Assembly (NCBI RefSeq): GCF_030068545.1
Contig: NZ_JASJOR010000039.1
Coordinates: forward strand, 15,916-79,915
Length of the DNA stretch: 64,000 nt
DNA from: Xanthocytophaga flava
GTDB lineage: Bacteria > Bacteroidota > Bacteroidia > Cytophagales > 172606-1
Direction of reading: 5' to 3'
Positions 1 to 8,152 of this stretch are shown in pieces; positions within the stretch are counted from its first letter, which is position 1; every line of letters starts with the position of its first letter. A program made the translations under genes and the position numbers. The notes under the pieces are model-generated. The model was not told where the DNA came from. It made no database searches and saw only the letters and a program-made list of their open reading frames with translations.

Positions 1-2
1 GT

Positions 3-494
3 TTAACTTTTTGCAGAATTTACAAGCCATTTACCACCTGCTACCACAATAGCATCTTCTGCAGTACCCAACAATGCATCGGGTATTTGAGTTTTCTCTG
101 CTAACTTCTTTCGGGTATAGAATAAAGCATATGTAGAGACGAGTGCTGCCAGCCCACCGATAAGCATTCCCTTAACTACATCCTGATTCCTGGATCTGAA
201 AAGTAACGCCCCACACAAGGTACCAGATACCATACGACAAGCAACACCCATAGGTGTAATGCGGTCTCCAACAGTTGGAACTTTATCCATAATGAGTTCA
301 GGGATCGCCATTAGCTGCATTACTTGCGACACAGACTGATTACCTAAGAATCGGATCAGTTTAGGAGCAAAAGCTTTAGTTGGATTTTTTGACAATAAGA
401 TACTGGTAACAGCAGGTGCACTACTGGTCCTTGAACCTGCCAATCCCCCAATAATAGCCGCCTGCAAAAAATCTTTCGTATTTGAGCTTAACAT
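3..494 (-). CDS. DUF4126-like integral membrane protein
   Basis: The 163-residue protein is complete: it starts with ATG at 494 and its TAA is at bases 3-5. It is rich in Gly and Ala, with hydrophobic stretches near residues 10-32, 85-102 and 107-126, which suggests a small inner-membrane protein. The N-terminal part (AAIIGGLAGSRTSSAPAV) and overall size resemble the DUF4126 family, whose biochemical role is unknown. It starts 36 bases after the stop of the flavoprotein gene on the same strand, so the two are probably co-transcribed. Family placement is by pattern recognition only. Confidence 0.72.
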   Translation of the reverse strand: MLSSNTKDFLQAAIIGGLAGSRTSSAPAVTSILLSKNPTKAFAPKLIRFLGNQSVSQVMQLMAIPELIMDKVPTVGDRITPMGVACRMVSGTLCGALLFRSRNQDVVKGMLIGGLAALVSTYALFYTRKKLAEKTQIPDALLGTAEDAIVVAGGKWLVNSAKS

Positions 495-530
495 AGTATA
501 TAAGGATTATATATGAATAACCAAGTGTTC

Positions 531-1913
531 TTAATCTAGCGACATAAAGAGATTGTTTAATGATTCGGAAAATGTGGGATGAGCAAAAACCCCATCTCGT
601 ATTTGCTCATATGTGAGCTTACCCATCATAGCTACTTGCAATACAGACACAATTTCTCCTCCATCTACTCCTATTATAGCAGCACCTAGTATCTGTTTCG
701 TTTTTTCATCTACGACTGCCTTCATAAAACCACGTGTCTCTCCAGTTTCTCTGGCTCGTGCCACATGTTCCATAGGTAGTTTAGCAACCTTAATATCATA
801 TCCCTTTTCACGCGCTTGCTTTTCTGACAATCCTACTCGTCCTAACTGAGGATCTGTGAATATACAGTATGGTATCAATCTATCCCGAGTAGTCAGGTTA
901 GCATCATCCAGCAGATTTTTACTTACAATTACATAGTCATTGTAGGAAATATGGGTAAATGCCGGACCACCTTTTACATCCCCCAAGGCATAGATTCCGC
1001 TAACATTTGTTTCCAATCGGTCATTTACCTCAATATATCCTTTCTCATCTGTATTGACACCTGTTTTATCAAGAGACAAGTTTCCACTTTGGGGTTTTCT
1101 TCCGCTGGCCAGTAACAAATGTGAACAGACAATTTCATTGGACTGACTACCTATTTTCAGGGTTGCTAGTATCTTGCCTTCTCCTGATGGTTTCACCTGA
1201 CTTACTTCAGCATTAAGTTCTATTTGAATACCTTCTTCTTCCAATATCTTTCTCAATTCAGTTGCAACATCTTCATCTTCCTTTACAAAAAAAGTGTTAC
1301 TTCTCTCCAGAATTGTCACCTTACTCCCTAATCTTCTATATAATTGAGCAAACTCCAGTGAAATATATCCAGCACCAACAATGAGTAAGTGCTCAGGCAC
1401 TTGTTCCAGATCCAGGATAGAGGTGGATGTGAAATAATGTATAGTAGAAAGTCCTTCAATCTCTGGGATAACAGGAGCTGCGCCCGTATTAATAAAGATG
1501 TATTCAGCTTTAATTTCCTGTGATTTACCATCCCGGCCTTGAACAGTAACAGTCTTGAAACCTGTAAATACAGCTTCCCCATACAATAAATCCAATTCTT
1601 CAGTATCTTCTACTCCTTTTTCCAACCCTTGGCGGGAACCCAAGATGATAGAATCTTTTCTCCTTTTAATAAAGGGCATATCAATTGAGACACTATCTTT
1701 GTTCACTCCCCATTCCTTACTATGCCTGGCTAAATAAGCAATTCTTCCAGATGCTATCAACGTTTTTGTAGGGGTACATCCATCATTTACACAGGTGCCA
1801 CCCAAGATTCTTTTTTCTATAAGAAGTGTCTTTTTACCAGATTGAGCAAGCTTTTTAGCCAGTGGCACTCCAGCTTGACCAGCTCCGATAATCAGTGCAT
1901 CATATATTTTCAT
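531..1913 (-). CDS. Mercuric-reductase-like FAD-dependent pyridine nucleotide-disulfide oxidoreductase
   Basis: This 460-residue protein has the layout of class I pyridine nucleotide-disulfide oxidoreductases: an N-terminal FAD-binding GAGQAGVPLAKKLAQSG (about residues 10-26), the redox-active pair in GGTCVNDGCTPTKT (about 38-51), an NAD(P)H-binding GAGYISLEFAQLYRRLG (about 180-196), the second FAD motif YALGDVKGGPAFTH (about 308-321) and a C-terminal dimerisation domain containing HAHPTFSE-like FAHPTFSE. The family includes dihydrolipoyl dehydrogenase, mercuric reductase and glutathione reductase. No lipoyl-complex genes or mer genes are adjacent, so the electron acceptor cannot be named. 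It is followed on the same strand by the DUF4126-like gene. Confidence 0.88.
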   Translation of the reverse strand: MKIYDALIIGAGQAGVPLAKKLAQSGKKTLLIEKRILGGTCVNDGCTPTKTLIASGRIAYLARHSKEWGVNKDSVSIDMPFIKRRKDSIILGSRQGLEKGVEDTEELDLLYGEAVFTGFKTVTVQGRDGKSQEIKAEYIFINTGAAPVIPEIEGLSTIHYFTSTSILDLEQVPEHLLIVGAGYISLEFAQLYRRLGSKVTILERSNTFFVKEDEDVATELRKILEEEGIQIELNAEVSQVKPSGEGKILATLKIGSQSNEIVCSHLLLASGRKPQSGNLSLDKTGVNTDEKGYIEVNDRLETNVSGIYALGDVKGGPAFTHISYNDYVIVSKNLLDDANLTTRDRLIPYCIFTDPQLGRVGLSEKQAREKGYDIKVAKLPMEHVARARETGETRGFMKAVVDEKTKQILGAAIIGVDGGEIVSVLQVAMMGKLTYEQIRDGVFAHPTFSESLNNLFMSLD

Positions 1914-2343
1914 ACCTGACTCAGGAAGGTTTAGTATCAGATTAAGGTGTCAGAAATAAACAAATATGTAAAGAGGTTACCACTGGGGTAACCTCTTATT
2001 AGTCTTCGTTATCCTAAAGATTGCTCAATACAGATAACTCATTCTTATTCTGGTTTAAGATATCTTATTCACCCTGTTACTAACCTATCAATCTATACTA
2101 TACATTCTGACTCTTACTAATTTATTACAGGTTTTATCTTAAACCAGCTCTACTGACCTATTCAGACTAACAACGAGAATGAAAAAATTTCTGTACCAGA
2201 GCAGTGAAAATAATCTAAGCAAGTTGTTTGCAGCCTTATTGACAACTTTTAAATAATAAAATGGATATAATGTAGTGCTTTTTACCAGAAATGAAGAAAA
2301 AGCTACCCTGTAGCATAGGAGAGGTGTACTAAGTGCAACAACT
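1914..2343. other. Intergenic region, no convincing gene
   Basis: About 430 bases separate the flavoprotein gene from the next coding segment. The region holds one strong hairpin at 1971-1997 and otherwise AT-rich sequence with many stops. An open frame on the minus strand (2139-2477) enters this region, but its predicted protein has no domain or signal pattern and overlaps a better coding frame, so I do not call it. Confidence 0.6.
1971..1997. terminator. Hairpin, possible terminator
   Basis: Arms AAGAGGTTACC and GGTAACCTCTT form an 11-bp stem around a short loop. The following tract (TATTAG on plus, TACATA on minus) is only weakly U-rich, so it could end a minus-strand transcript from the 2.3-2.9 kb gene or sit in the leader of the flavoprotein gene. 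Confidence 0.5.
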
Positions 2344-2921
2344 TCATACAATAGGAATTTTATGCTCACTATTTTTAAATAGCTCAATGTATGACAAAAG
2401 TATCTTGTGCAATTCAAGTAAATCTTCCTGAGGTTCTTCCCACCAGAAAACTTTAATCCTGCGAAAGAAATTCTCAAAAATAGTTAGCCCATATAAAGTT
2501 CCATCCAATCCGATTCCATTCATGGGTATGATGCGAAAAGGTATGCTAGTAGCATAGATCTTTTCCAGCAAGTAGGTTAACTGTTCGACAGAAATGAGAA
2601 TTCTTTTATAGCCAGGCGCTATCATCTTCCGATTTATCAGCACATTTTCATAGAGAGAATAGACTTGAATACCACTCTCTTCTCTCTCTGTCGGATATCC
2701 CATATATAATTTGTTTCAAAAGGAGGCATATAGAGAATCTGCACTTTTAATTGACCTATATCTAAAATAGACAAATCTTCGTCTATAGGTCTCGGACTGC
2801 TTAGAACTTCTTTTCTTCTTGCCTCTTCTTCGATTCTTTGCTTTTCTCGCCTGGAATCTCCCACACTTTTAATTTTATGAGCATAGGCATCTGGATCAAT
2901 CGGCGGTTTGGGTTTGTACAC
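2344..2921 (-). pseudogene. Hypothetical protein gene split by a TA-repeat frameshift
   Basis: Two overlapping minus-strand frames appear to be halves of one gene. The first begins with GTG at 2921 (MYKPKPPIDPDAYAHK) and carries a charged helical stretch, reading as far as MPPFETNY before it runs into a shifted tail. The second begins at ATG 2703 with MGYPTEREESG and continues to 2344. The junction lies in the AT repeat around 2700-2708 (AATTATATATGGG on the minus strand). Removing one TA joins them as NYMGYPTERE into a single frame of 191 residues. No function is recognised. The alternative is two translationally coupled overlapping genes, but the shifted 22-residue tail of the first frame looks non-coding. 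Confidence 0.55.
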
Positions 2922-3000
2922 GTTCTACCTGATTTATTGAAGGACACTCAAATATAATGGATATTCTATTTTTCCGGAAATGTATAGTTACAAAATGAAA

Positions 3001-3022
3001 AAGTCCGGTTATAACCGGACTT
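3001..3022 (-). terminator. Perfect-palindrome terminator overlapping a stop codon
   Basis: AAGTCCGGTTATAACCGGACTT is a perfect 22-bp palindrome followed on the minus strand by a run of T. The TAA stop of the preceding gene (3009-3011) lies in the centre of the stem, so translation ends inside the terminator hairpin. Confidence 0.75.
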
Positions 3023-3356
3023 CTTGTAGTTGTAGTGTTTCCGTAATGTCTTCAAAGACACTATACCCTCTTCCTATTTTGTCTGATTTCTCAACGGTTA
3101 TAAATACATCCTGCCCTCCCTCATCAAACTCATGATATATATGTGTTATGACCAAAACCAGCTTGGCATCTTGTTCGATTACATCAACTATTCGATTGCG
3201 TATCTCTACTATTTTATCCGGATGTTTGTCTGATATAACTTCAAATCCGTCTTTGCCTAAAAATATAGCTTCGCCAACCCTTGGCAGATAAGTTAGTTTA
3301 CCTGTTAGCTTTAATCTAAAGGGTAATCCCAATACTAGTTGAATAGTAGATTCCAT
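3009..3356 (-). CDS. Hypothetical small soluble protein
   Basis: I do not recognise this protein (115 residues from ATG 3356). It has no signal peptide and no membrane segment. The beginning MESTIQLVLGLPFRLKLTG and the middle section IVDVIEQDAKLVLVITHIYHE suggest an all-beta fold, and its end is acidic. Another in-frame ATG lies upstream at 3425; the added 23 residues are of unlike composition, so I prefer 3356. It ends inside its own terminator. The next gene upstream on the same strand is the damaged GNAT gene, 251 bases away. Confidence 0.6.
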   Translation of the reverse strand: MESTIQLVLGLPFRLKLTGKLTYLPRVGEAIFLGKDGFEVISDKHPDKIVEIRNRIVDVIEQDAKLVLVITHIYHEFDEGGQDVFITVEKSDKIGRGYSVFEDITETLQLQEVRL

Positions 3357-3607
3357 GTCTATGAATAAGTGATTATGAATAAAATTTAAAAACATACTGA
3401 ATGTCCATGTAGATTGGACCTGCATCTATTGCATAAATAACAGTGCCTGATTAAATTTTACTGAGAGATGATAGATTTGTATAAGTAGTCTGGAGATCTT
3501 ACTATTGCTTGTCTAACTACTTTAACAGCCAGGGTTGATTCTCTTTATAAACTTCGAAATAAACTTCGAATCTTACCTAGAAGTTATGGAGTAAAACCAC
3601 AAAATAC

Positions 3608-4051
3608 TTACTGCCGTAATTCAAAAAAAATATAGACTTCATTGTCTGACAGCCCTCTCGCTTTTTCAGTAAATCCTCTTTTAGTGTAAAACGCCATTGC
3701 GTTTCTATTTTTTTCTATACACTTAAGCCTAACAGGAAGACCAATTTTATTTATTATCGCATCCAGTAATTGGGTTCCAATACCAAGGTTATGATAAGTA
3801 GTATCCACATATAAATGATGAATGAAATTGTCAGCTAACCAACCTGAAACAAATCCAACCACTTTATTCTGTGCAAGTGCAACTAAGATATACTCCTCTT
3901 TCGTTTCCTTGTCGAAGTCCAATAAAGTAAAAACGCTTGTATCTATCCACAAAAAAGTTTGTTGTCTGACTTCCCAAAACAGAGTCCGTAATTCAGCTAT
4001 GTCCTGTTGCTGCTTTTCTCATATTTTAATTTCTGAAATTGTATTGTTCAT
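3608..4051 (-). pseudogene. GNAT-family N-acetyltransferase with in-frame TGA at codon 11
   Basis: The frame from 3952 to 3608 encodes the acetyl-CoA binding core of a GNAT enzyme: FIHHLYVDTTYHNLGIGTQLL (the acetyl-CoA loop is LGIGTQLL) followed by NRNAMAFYTKRGF near the end. It lacks the N-terminal strand and helix and no ATG is suitably placed. Reading upstream in the same frame gives ATG at 4051, MNNTISEIKI, then TGA (4021-4019), then EKQQQDIAELRTLFWEVRQQ, joined directly to the conserved core. The total of 147 codons fits a normal GNAT length. A single nonsense change (for example CGA to TGA) explains this best. Substrate is unknown. Confidence 0.72.
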
Positions 4052-4091
4052 AAATTGAAATAATGGTCTGTAAAGCAACTAAAGTAGTAGA

Positions 4092-4124
4092 AAATAAAAA
4101 AGGCCTTAGAGATTATCTAAGACC
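4092..4124 (-). terminator. Terminator downstream of tRNA-Val
   Basis: On the minus strand GGTCTTAGA, a five-base loop and TCTAAGGCC form a stem with one G-T pair, followed by a T-rich run. It lies just after the 3' end of the tRNA. Confidence 0.75.
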
Positions 4125-4138
4125 TTTTGCTAAAAAAG

Positions 4139-4213
4139 TGGAGGCTGAGGGATTCGAACCCCCGACCCTCTGCTTGTAAGGCAGATGCTCTGAACCGGCT
4201 GAGCTAAGCCTCC
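4139..4213 (-). tRNA. tRNA-Val (anticodon TAC)
   Basis: Read on the minus strand, the acceptor stem GGAGGCT pairs with AGCCTCC. The D-arm is GCTC/GAGC, the anticodon stem TCTGC/GCAGA encloses the loop CTTACAA (anticodon TAC, reading GUA), and the T-loop is GGTTCGAATCC. The discriminator base is A and CCA is not encoded. An exact TAnnTTTG promoter lies upstream. Confidence 0.96.
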
Positions 4214-4256
4214 TTTTATTGACCATTGTTGGACTTGTTGTCATTCAATGGGACTG

Positions 4257-4264
4257 CAAAAGTA
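4257..4264 (-). promoter_or_regulatory. -7 element (TACTTTTG) of the tRNA-Val gene
   Basis: On the minus strand TACTTTTG matches the Bacteroidota -7 consensus TAnnTTTG exactly and lies about 44 bases before the mature tRNA 5' end, which suits a promoter with a short leader. Confidence 0.6.
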
Positions 4265-4429
4265 TGGTCTTTTTTTTACAACGCAATATCTGGAACAAAA
4301 AAAAATCAAAAAAAATATTTTCGCACAGAAAATCAAACTGACTATCAGTATTTTAACATTTTTAAAAATTTCTTCTTGTTTCAGAAAAAATCTTTCTTCA
4401 TAATTTTTCAAATTCCGATAAAATTATTT

Positions 4430-4437
4430 TAACTTTG
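4430..4437 (+). promoter_or_regulatory. -7 element (TAACTTTG) of the rpmG operon
   Basis: TAACTTTG matches TAnnTTTG exactly and is followed by a 48-base gap to the rpmG start codon. A clear TTG at the usual -33 spacing is not evident. The preceding 150 bases are A- and T-run rich. Confidence 0.6.
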
Positions 4438-4485
4438 CAGTCCTGTTTTTAAAAAGCATTCGATTCATTAAAAATATTTACAAAA

Positions 4486-4668
4486 ATGGCAAAGAAAGGT
4501 AACCGTGTGCAGGTAATTCTGGAATGCACCGAACAAAAAGATTCTGGCGTTGCAGGAATGTCTCGTTATATCACTGTTAAAAACCGTAAAAACACAACTC
4601 AACGTATTGAGTTGAAAAAATATAATCCGTTCCTGAAAAAAGTAACGGTTCATAAAGAAATCAAGTAA
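4486..4668 (+). CDS. rpmG: 50S ribosomal protein L33
   Basis: The 60-residue basic protein MAKKGNRVQVILECTEQK... matches ribosomal protein L33 in length and pattern, with the typical SRYITVKNRKNTTQRIELKKYNPFLKK section. It is part of the large ribosomal subunit near the E site. Only one of the four cysteines of zinc-binding L33 variants is present (Cys14), so this is the zinc-free form. A Bacteroidota DUF4295 gene follows after 94 bases and then ftsY, an arrangement common in this phylum; the L28 gene (rpmB), which often precedes L33, is not here. Confidence 0.96.
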   Translation: MAKKGNRVQVILECTEQKDSGVAGMSRYITVKNRKNTTQRIELKKYNPFLKKVTVHKEIK

Positions 4669-4762
4669 TCGTTCGTGTTAGCTGGTTTTTAGAAAAGTTT
4701 ATCTAAACAATAGCATTCTGATTACTCAATTAACTCTTCATCTTACTAACGTTTACAAAGAA

Positions 4763-4915
4763 ATGGCAAAGAAAGTTGTTGCGACCCTGAAAAAAAATGA
4801 TGGCAAAGGTTTTGTCAAAATCATTAAAGCTGTAAAGTCACCAAAAACTGGTGCTTATACATTTAAAGAAGAGATGGTATCTACTGAAGAAGTACAAGCC
4901 GCTCTGAAACGCTAA
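4763..4915 (+). CDS. DUF4295 family small basic protein
   Basis: A 50-residue Lys-rich protein starting MAKKVVATLKKNDGKGFVK and ending EEVQAALKR. It matches the DUF4295 family of Bacteroidota, which is nearly always encoded beside L33 and is thought to be associated with the ribosome, although no reaction or exact role is established. ATG 4763 is the only sensible start and the gene is followed by a strong terminator. It is shorter than most gene-calling cut-offs and easily missed. Confidence 0.92.
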   Translation: MAKKVVATLKKNDGKGFVKIIKAVKSPKTGAYTFKEEMVSTEEVQAALKR

Positions 4916-4936
4916 GCGCATTTTGATTTCAAATCT

Positions 4937-4963
4937 AAAAAGTCCCTTGTTGGGACTTTTTTT
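4937..4963 (+). terminator. Rho-independent terminator after DUF4295 gene
   Basis: AAAAAGTCCC, loop TTGTT, GGGACTTTTTTT. This separates the ribosomal-protein unit from ftsY, 73 bases downstream, either fully or as an attenuator. Confidence 0.85.
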
Positions 4964-5036
4964 GTTATTTTAGGCCATTAATTCACCCGGTTCCAAAATT
5001 AGCTTATTCTGGCAACCTGAAATTTGAAAAATACAC

Positions 5037-5999
5037 ATGGGACTTTTCGATTTTTTAAAACCTAATAAAGAAGAACAAAAAGAGTCATTAGACAAAGGAC
5101 TGGAAAAAACAAAAGAAAGCTTCTTTAGCAAGCTAGGTAAAGCAGTTATTGGAAAGTCAAAGGTGGATGAAGAGGTACTCGACGAACTGGAAGAGATACT
5201 TTTGACATCAGACGTTGGAGTTGCCACAACCCTCAAAATCATTGAGCGTATAGAGAAAAGAGTTGCAGAGGATAAATATTTAAATGCCAGTGAACTGGAT
5301 TCAATTTTAAGAGACGAAATATCAAAGTTACTATCAGAGAATCGTTCACAGGACATCAAAAACTTTGATGTGCCAGATACAACCAAACCCTATGTGATTA
5401 TGGTGGTAGGTGTAAATGGTGTAGGTAAAACTACTACTATTGGTAAGCTGGCAGCTCAATTTCATAAAGCAGGAAAGAAGGTGGTATTAGGAGCAGCGGA
5501 TACCTTCCGGGCGGCAGCCGTAGATCAGCTAAAACTGTGGGGACAACGGGTAGGTATTCCAGTAATTGATCATGGCATGAATACTGACCCAGCGTCAGTT
5601 GCCTTTGATGCAGTGAAACAAGGAAATGAACAAAAGGCTGATATTATTATTGTAGATACAGCAGGTCGTTTACATACAAAGGTTAACCTGATGCAGGAAC
5701 TCACAAAAATAAAACGGGTTATGCAGAAAGTGGTGCCAGATGCTCCTCACGAAGTATTGTTGGTATTAGATGGTAGCACAGGTCAGAATGCATTTATTCA
5801 GGCTCAGGAGTTTACAAAAGCTACTGATGTAACAGCACTGGCTATTACCAAACTGGACGGAACGGCCAAAGGTGGTGTGGTAATTGGGATATCAGACCAG
5901 TTTAAGATTCCGGTTAAATATATAGGTGTAGGAGAAAAAATTGATGATCTGCAGTTGTTTGATAAGGTTGCTTTTGTCAATTCCTTATTTAAAAAATAA
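5037..5999 (+). CDS. ftsY: Signal recognition particle receptor FtsY
   Basis: The 320-residue protein is the SRP receptor GTPase that delivers ribosome-nascent chain complexes to the Sec translocon at the inner membrane. The N domain covers about residues 25-110. The G domain contains GVNGVGKTTTIGKLA (P-loop, about 125-139), DTFRAAAVDQL, DTAGRL and TKLDGTAKGG, ending with the usual YIGVGEKIDDLQLFD. The acidic A domain of enteric FtsY is almost absent (about 25 residues), as is usual outside Proteobacteria. ATG 5037 gives the standard MGLFDFLK start. Confidence 0.97.
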   Translation: MGLFDFLKPNKEEQKESLDKGLEKTKESFFSKLGKAVIGKSKVDEEVLDELEEILLTSDVGVATTLKIIERIEKRVAEDKYLNASELDSILRDEISKLLSENRSQDIKNFDVPDTTKPYVIMVVGVNGVGKTTTIGKLAAQFHKAGKKVVLGAADTFRAAAVDQLKLWGQRVGIPVIDHGMNTDPASVAFDAVKQGNEQKADIIIVDTAGRLHTKVNLMQELTKIKRVMQKVVPDAPHEVLLVLDGSTGQNAFIQAQEFTKATDVTALAITKLDGTAKGGVVIGISDQFKIPVKYIGVGEKIDDLQLFDKVAFVNSLFKK

Positions 6000-6048
6000 A
6001 CTATCCTATTTTATTTATTTTCAAAAGGCATCTGAAAAATAGTACTCC

Positions 6049-6674
6049 TTGAGATCCCATATTATTCTCAGCCTTCTGTTTCTCACATATAGCTGTTCTC
6101 CATTGGAAGAGCAGGAGCAAACAATTGAAATGATGTGGGTAGGCTGGGCATGTGATTGCCCTGATAAAACCAACAGATCTTGCCCTGGTAGATTCATCAG
6201 GATATGATTGCGAAAAAGAAGGAACTTGCATTGATATAGTACCAGCCTCATCTGATCTTAAGATACCAGCAGAACACTGGCAACAACCTGATGGATGGCA
6301 TCATTTTCGTTTTACAGGGAGATTTTATACAACGAAATGCCCTTTGTTAGGTAATGCGGATTGTGTGGGCAAAAACGTTTCGCTATACAAAGTATGAATA
6401 TATTTTATCGCCCTGGCAAATCGCCAATCGAACTTTTTTAATCAAAGATAGTGTTGCAGAAAGAATAGTAGAGAATCTTCCTGAGATAAAAGATAGTTTG
6501 AACCAAGTTGATGCATACCATGAGAAATTATATCAGGTAACCTCAGTAGAACCTGCAACCACATCTTATCCATATTATTGTATTGCATTGGAAACAACCA
6601 CAGGAGACTCAATTGTAAAAAAGTATAGAGTTGACGCCTGTAATGGGTATGTTGAACCACTCACAGAATACTAA
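6049..6674 (+). pseudogene. Lipoprotein gene broken by two +1 insertions in A-runs
   Basis: Three consecutive frames build one protein. Frame one starts at TTG 6049 and gives a lipoprotein signal ending in LTYSC, then MMWVGWACDCPDK. Frame two continues with PTDLALVDSSGYDCEKEG and reads to NADCVGK. Frame three continues TFRYTKYEYILSPWQ to the stop at 6674. The first junction is at the AAAA run near 6164-6167, the second at the AAAAA run near 6371-6375. Deleting one A at each gives a single 207-residue frame (626 minus 2 bases is divisible by three). The GWACDC and FRYTKYE patterns recall an uncharacterised family of Bacteroidota lipoproteins. Function unknown. Sequencing error is a possible alternative. 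Confidence 0.68.
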
Positions 6675-6746
6675 AAACACAAATCATATTTCTCTGACAG
6701 ATAAGCTCACTCTTTACTTACTGTCATTCTTTTGTCAGAAACATAA

Positions 6747-8066
6747 ATGAAAACCAAAGGATCTGTAAAAAACAAAGTCAACATTGTGACGTTGGGGTGC
6801 TCGAAAAATCTCGTGGACTCGGAAGAAATCTTTACCCAACTCAGGGCAAACCAGTTTGATGTAACACACGAGTCGAAAAAAGACGATGCCAATATTGTTA
6901 TCGTTAACACATGTGGCTTTATAGACAATGCTAAACAAGAATCTATTGATACAATACTACGTTACGCTGATGCCAAGGAACATGGATTAATTGATAAACT
7001 CTATGTCACTGGTTGTCTTTCACATCGGTATAAAGACGATCTGGAAAAAGAGATCCCAACTGTTGATGCGTATTTTGGTACTAATGAACTACCTCGCCTT
7101 CTCAAAACATTAAAGGCAGATTACAAACATGAACTGGTTGGCGAACGGCTAATTACTACACCCGCTCATTTTGCCTATCTTAAAATTGCTGAAGGCTGTG
7201 ATCGACCATGTTCATTCTGTGCCATTCCACTGATGCGTGGAGGGCATATATCTAAGCCGATCGAACAGCTGGTTAGAGAAACACAAAGTCTGGTAAAGCG
7301 TGGTACTAAAGAACTTATTCTGATTGCACAGGATCTTACCTATTATGGGTTAGACTTATACAAAAAACGCCGTCTTGAAGATTTGCTTCGTGCTCTTTCC
7401 GATGTAGAAGGGCTGGAGTGGATACGTCTTCAATATGCCTACCCATCTGGCTTTCCAATGGAGATACTGGATGTAATGGCTGAACGTGACAATATCTGCA
7501 AATACCTGGATATGCCACTGCAACATGGATCCAATAAAGTGTTGAAGTCTATGCGTCGTGGGATTACCCGTGAAAAGACAGAAGAACTCATTCAGCAAAT
7601 TCGTAGTAAAGTTCCAGGTATTGCCTTACGTACTACACTGATCAGCGGTCATCCGGGAGAAACAGAAGAGGACTTTGAAGAAATGTATCGCTTTGTAGAA
7701 GAAATGCGTTTTGACCGTCTGGGTGTATTTAATTATTCACATGAAGAGAATACACATTCCTATACAATGGAAGACGATGTACCAGAGGATATCAAACAGG
7801 AACGTACAGATGCTATCATGGAACTACAGCAGGGAATCTCCTATGATTTGAATCAGGCAAAGATAGGTCATACATACAAAGTCTTATTTGACCGTAAAGA
7901 AAATGGCTACTTTATAGGAAGAACAGAGCATGACTCACCTGAAGTAGATAATGAAGTACTAGTAGAAGCAACATCAGATACGTATATACGACAAGGAGAC
8001 TTTGCGACTGTTATTATTACGGATGCAACAGAGTTTGACTTATATGGACAGCTAGTAAAAGCCTAG
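6747..8066 (+). CDS. rimO: Ribosomal protein S12 methylthiotransferase RimO
   Basis: A 439-residue radical-SAM enzyme that methylthiolates the conserved aspartate of ribosomal protein S12. The N-terminal UPF0004 domain carries its three cluster-binding cysteines in LGCSKNLVDSE, NTCGFIDNAKQES and TGCLSHRY. The radical-SAM cluster motif is EGCDRPCSFCAIP (about residues 148-160), and a TRAM-type domain forms the last 65 residues. LGCSKNLVDSE and the short length separate it from the tRNA enzyme MiaB. A terminator follows the stop codon closely. Confidence 0.96.
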   Translation: MKTKGSVKNKVNIVTLGCSKNLVDSEEIFTQLRANQFDVTHESKKDDANIVIVNTCGFIDNAKQESIDTILRYADAKEHGLIDKLYVTGCLSHRYKDDLEKEIPTVDAYFGTNELPRLLKTLKADYKHELVGERLITTPAHFAYLKIAEGCDRPCSFCAIPLMRGGHISKPIEQLVRETQSLVKRGTKELILIAQDLTYYGLDLYKKRRLEDLLRALSDVEGLEWIRLQYAYPSGFPMEILDVMAERDNICKYLDMPLQHGSNKVLKSMRRGITREKTEELIQQIRSKVPGIALRTTLISGHPGETEEDFEEMYRFVEEMRFDRLGVFNYSHEENTHSYTMEDDVPEDIKQERTDAIMELQQGISYDLNQAKIGHTYKVLFDRKENGYFIGRTEHDSPEVDNEVLVEATSDTYIRQGDFATVIITDATEFDLYGQLVKA

Positions 8067-8092
8067 TTGAAAATAGGTTAGAAATAAAGATT

Positions 8093-8120
8093 AAGCCATG
8101 GAATAACCATGGCTTTTTTT
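8093..8120 (+). terminator. Rho-independent terminator after rimO
   Basis: AAGCCATGG, loop AATAA, CCATGGCTT, followed by a T-run. Confidence 0.88.
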
Positions 8121-8152
8121 ATGTTGCATGTCTAAGTCTTTTTATACAACTT

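Noticed and set aside
2139..2477. 112-residue minus-strand open frame
   Set aside because: It overlaps the better coding frame of the 2.3-2.9 kb gene, its protein has no domain or signal pattern, and it extends through the hydrophobic-looking intergenic DNA only by absence of stops.
4019..4021. TGA in the GNAT gene read as selenocysteine
   Set aside because: GNAT enzymes do not use selenocysteine at this position and I see no selenocysteine-insertion hairpin after the codon.
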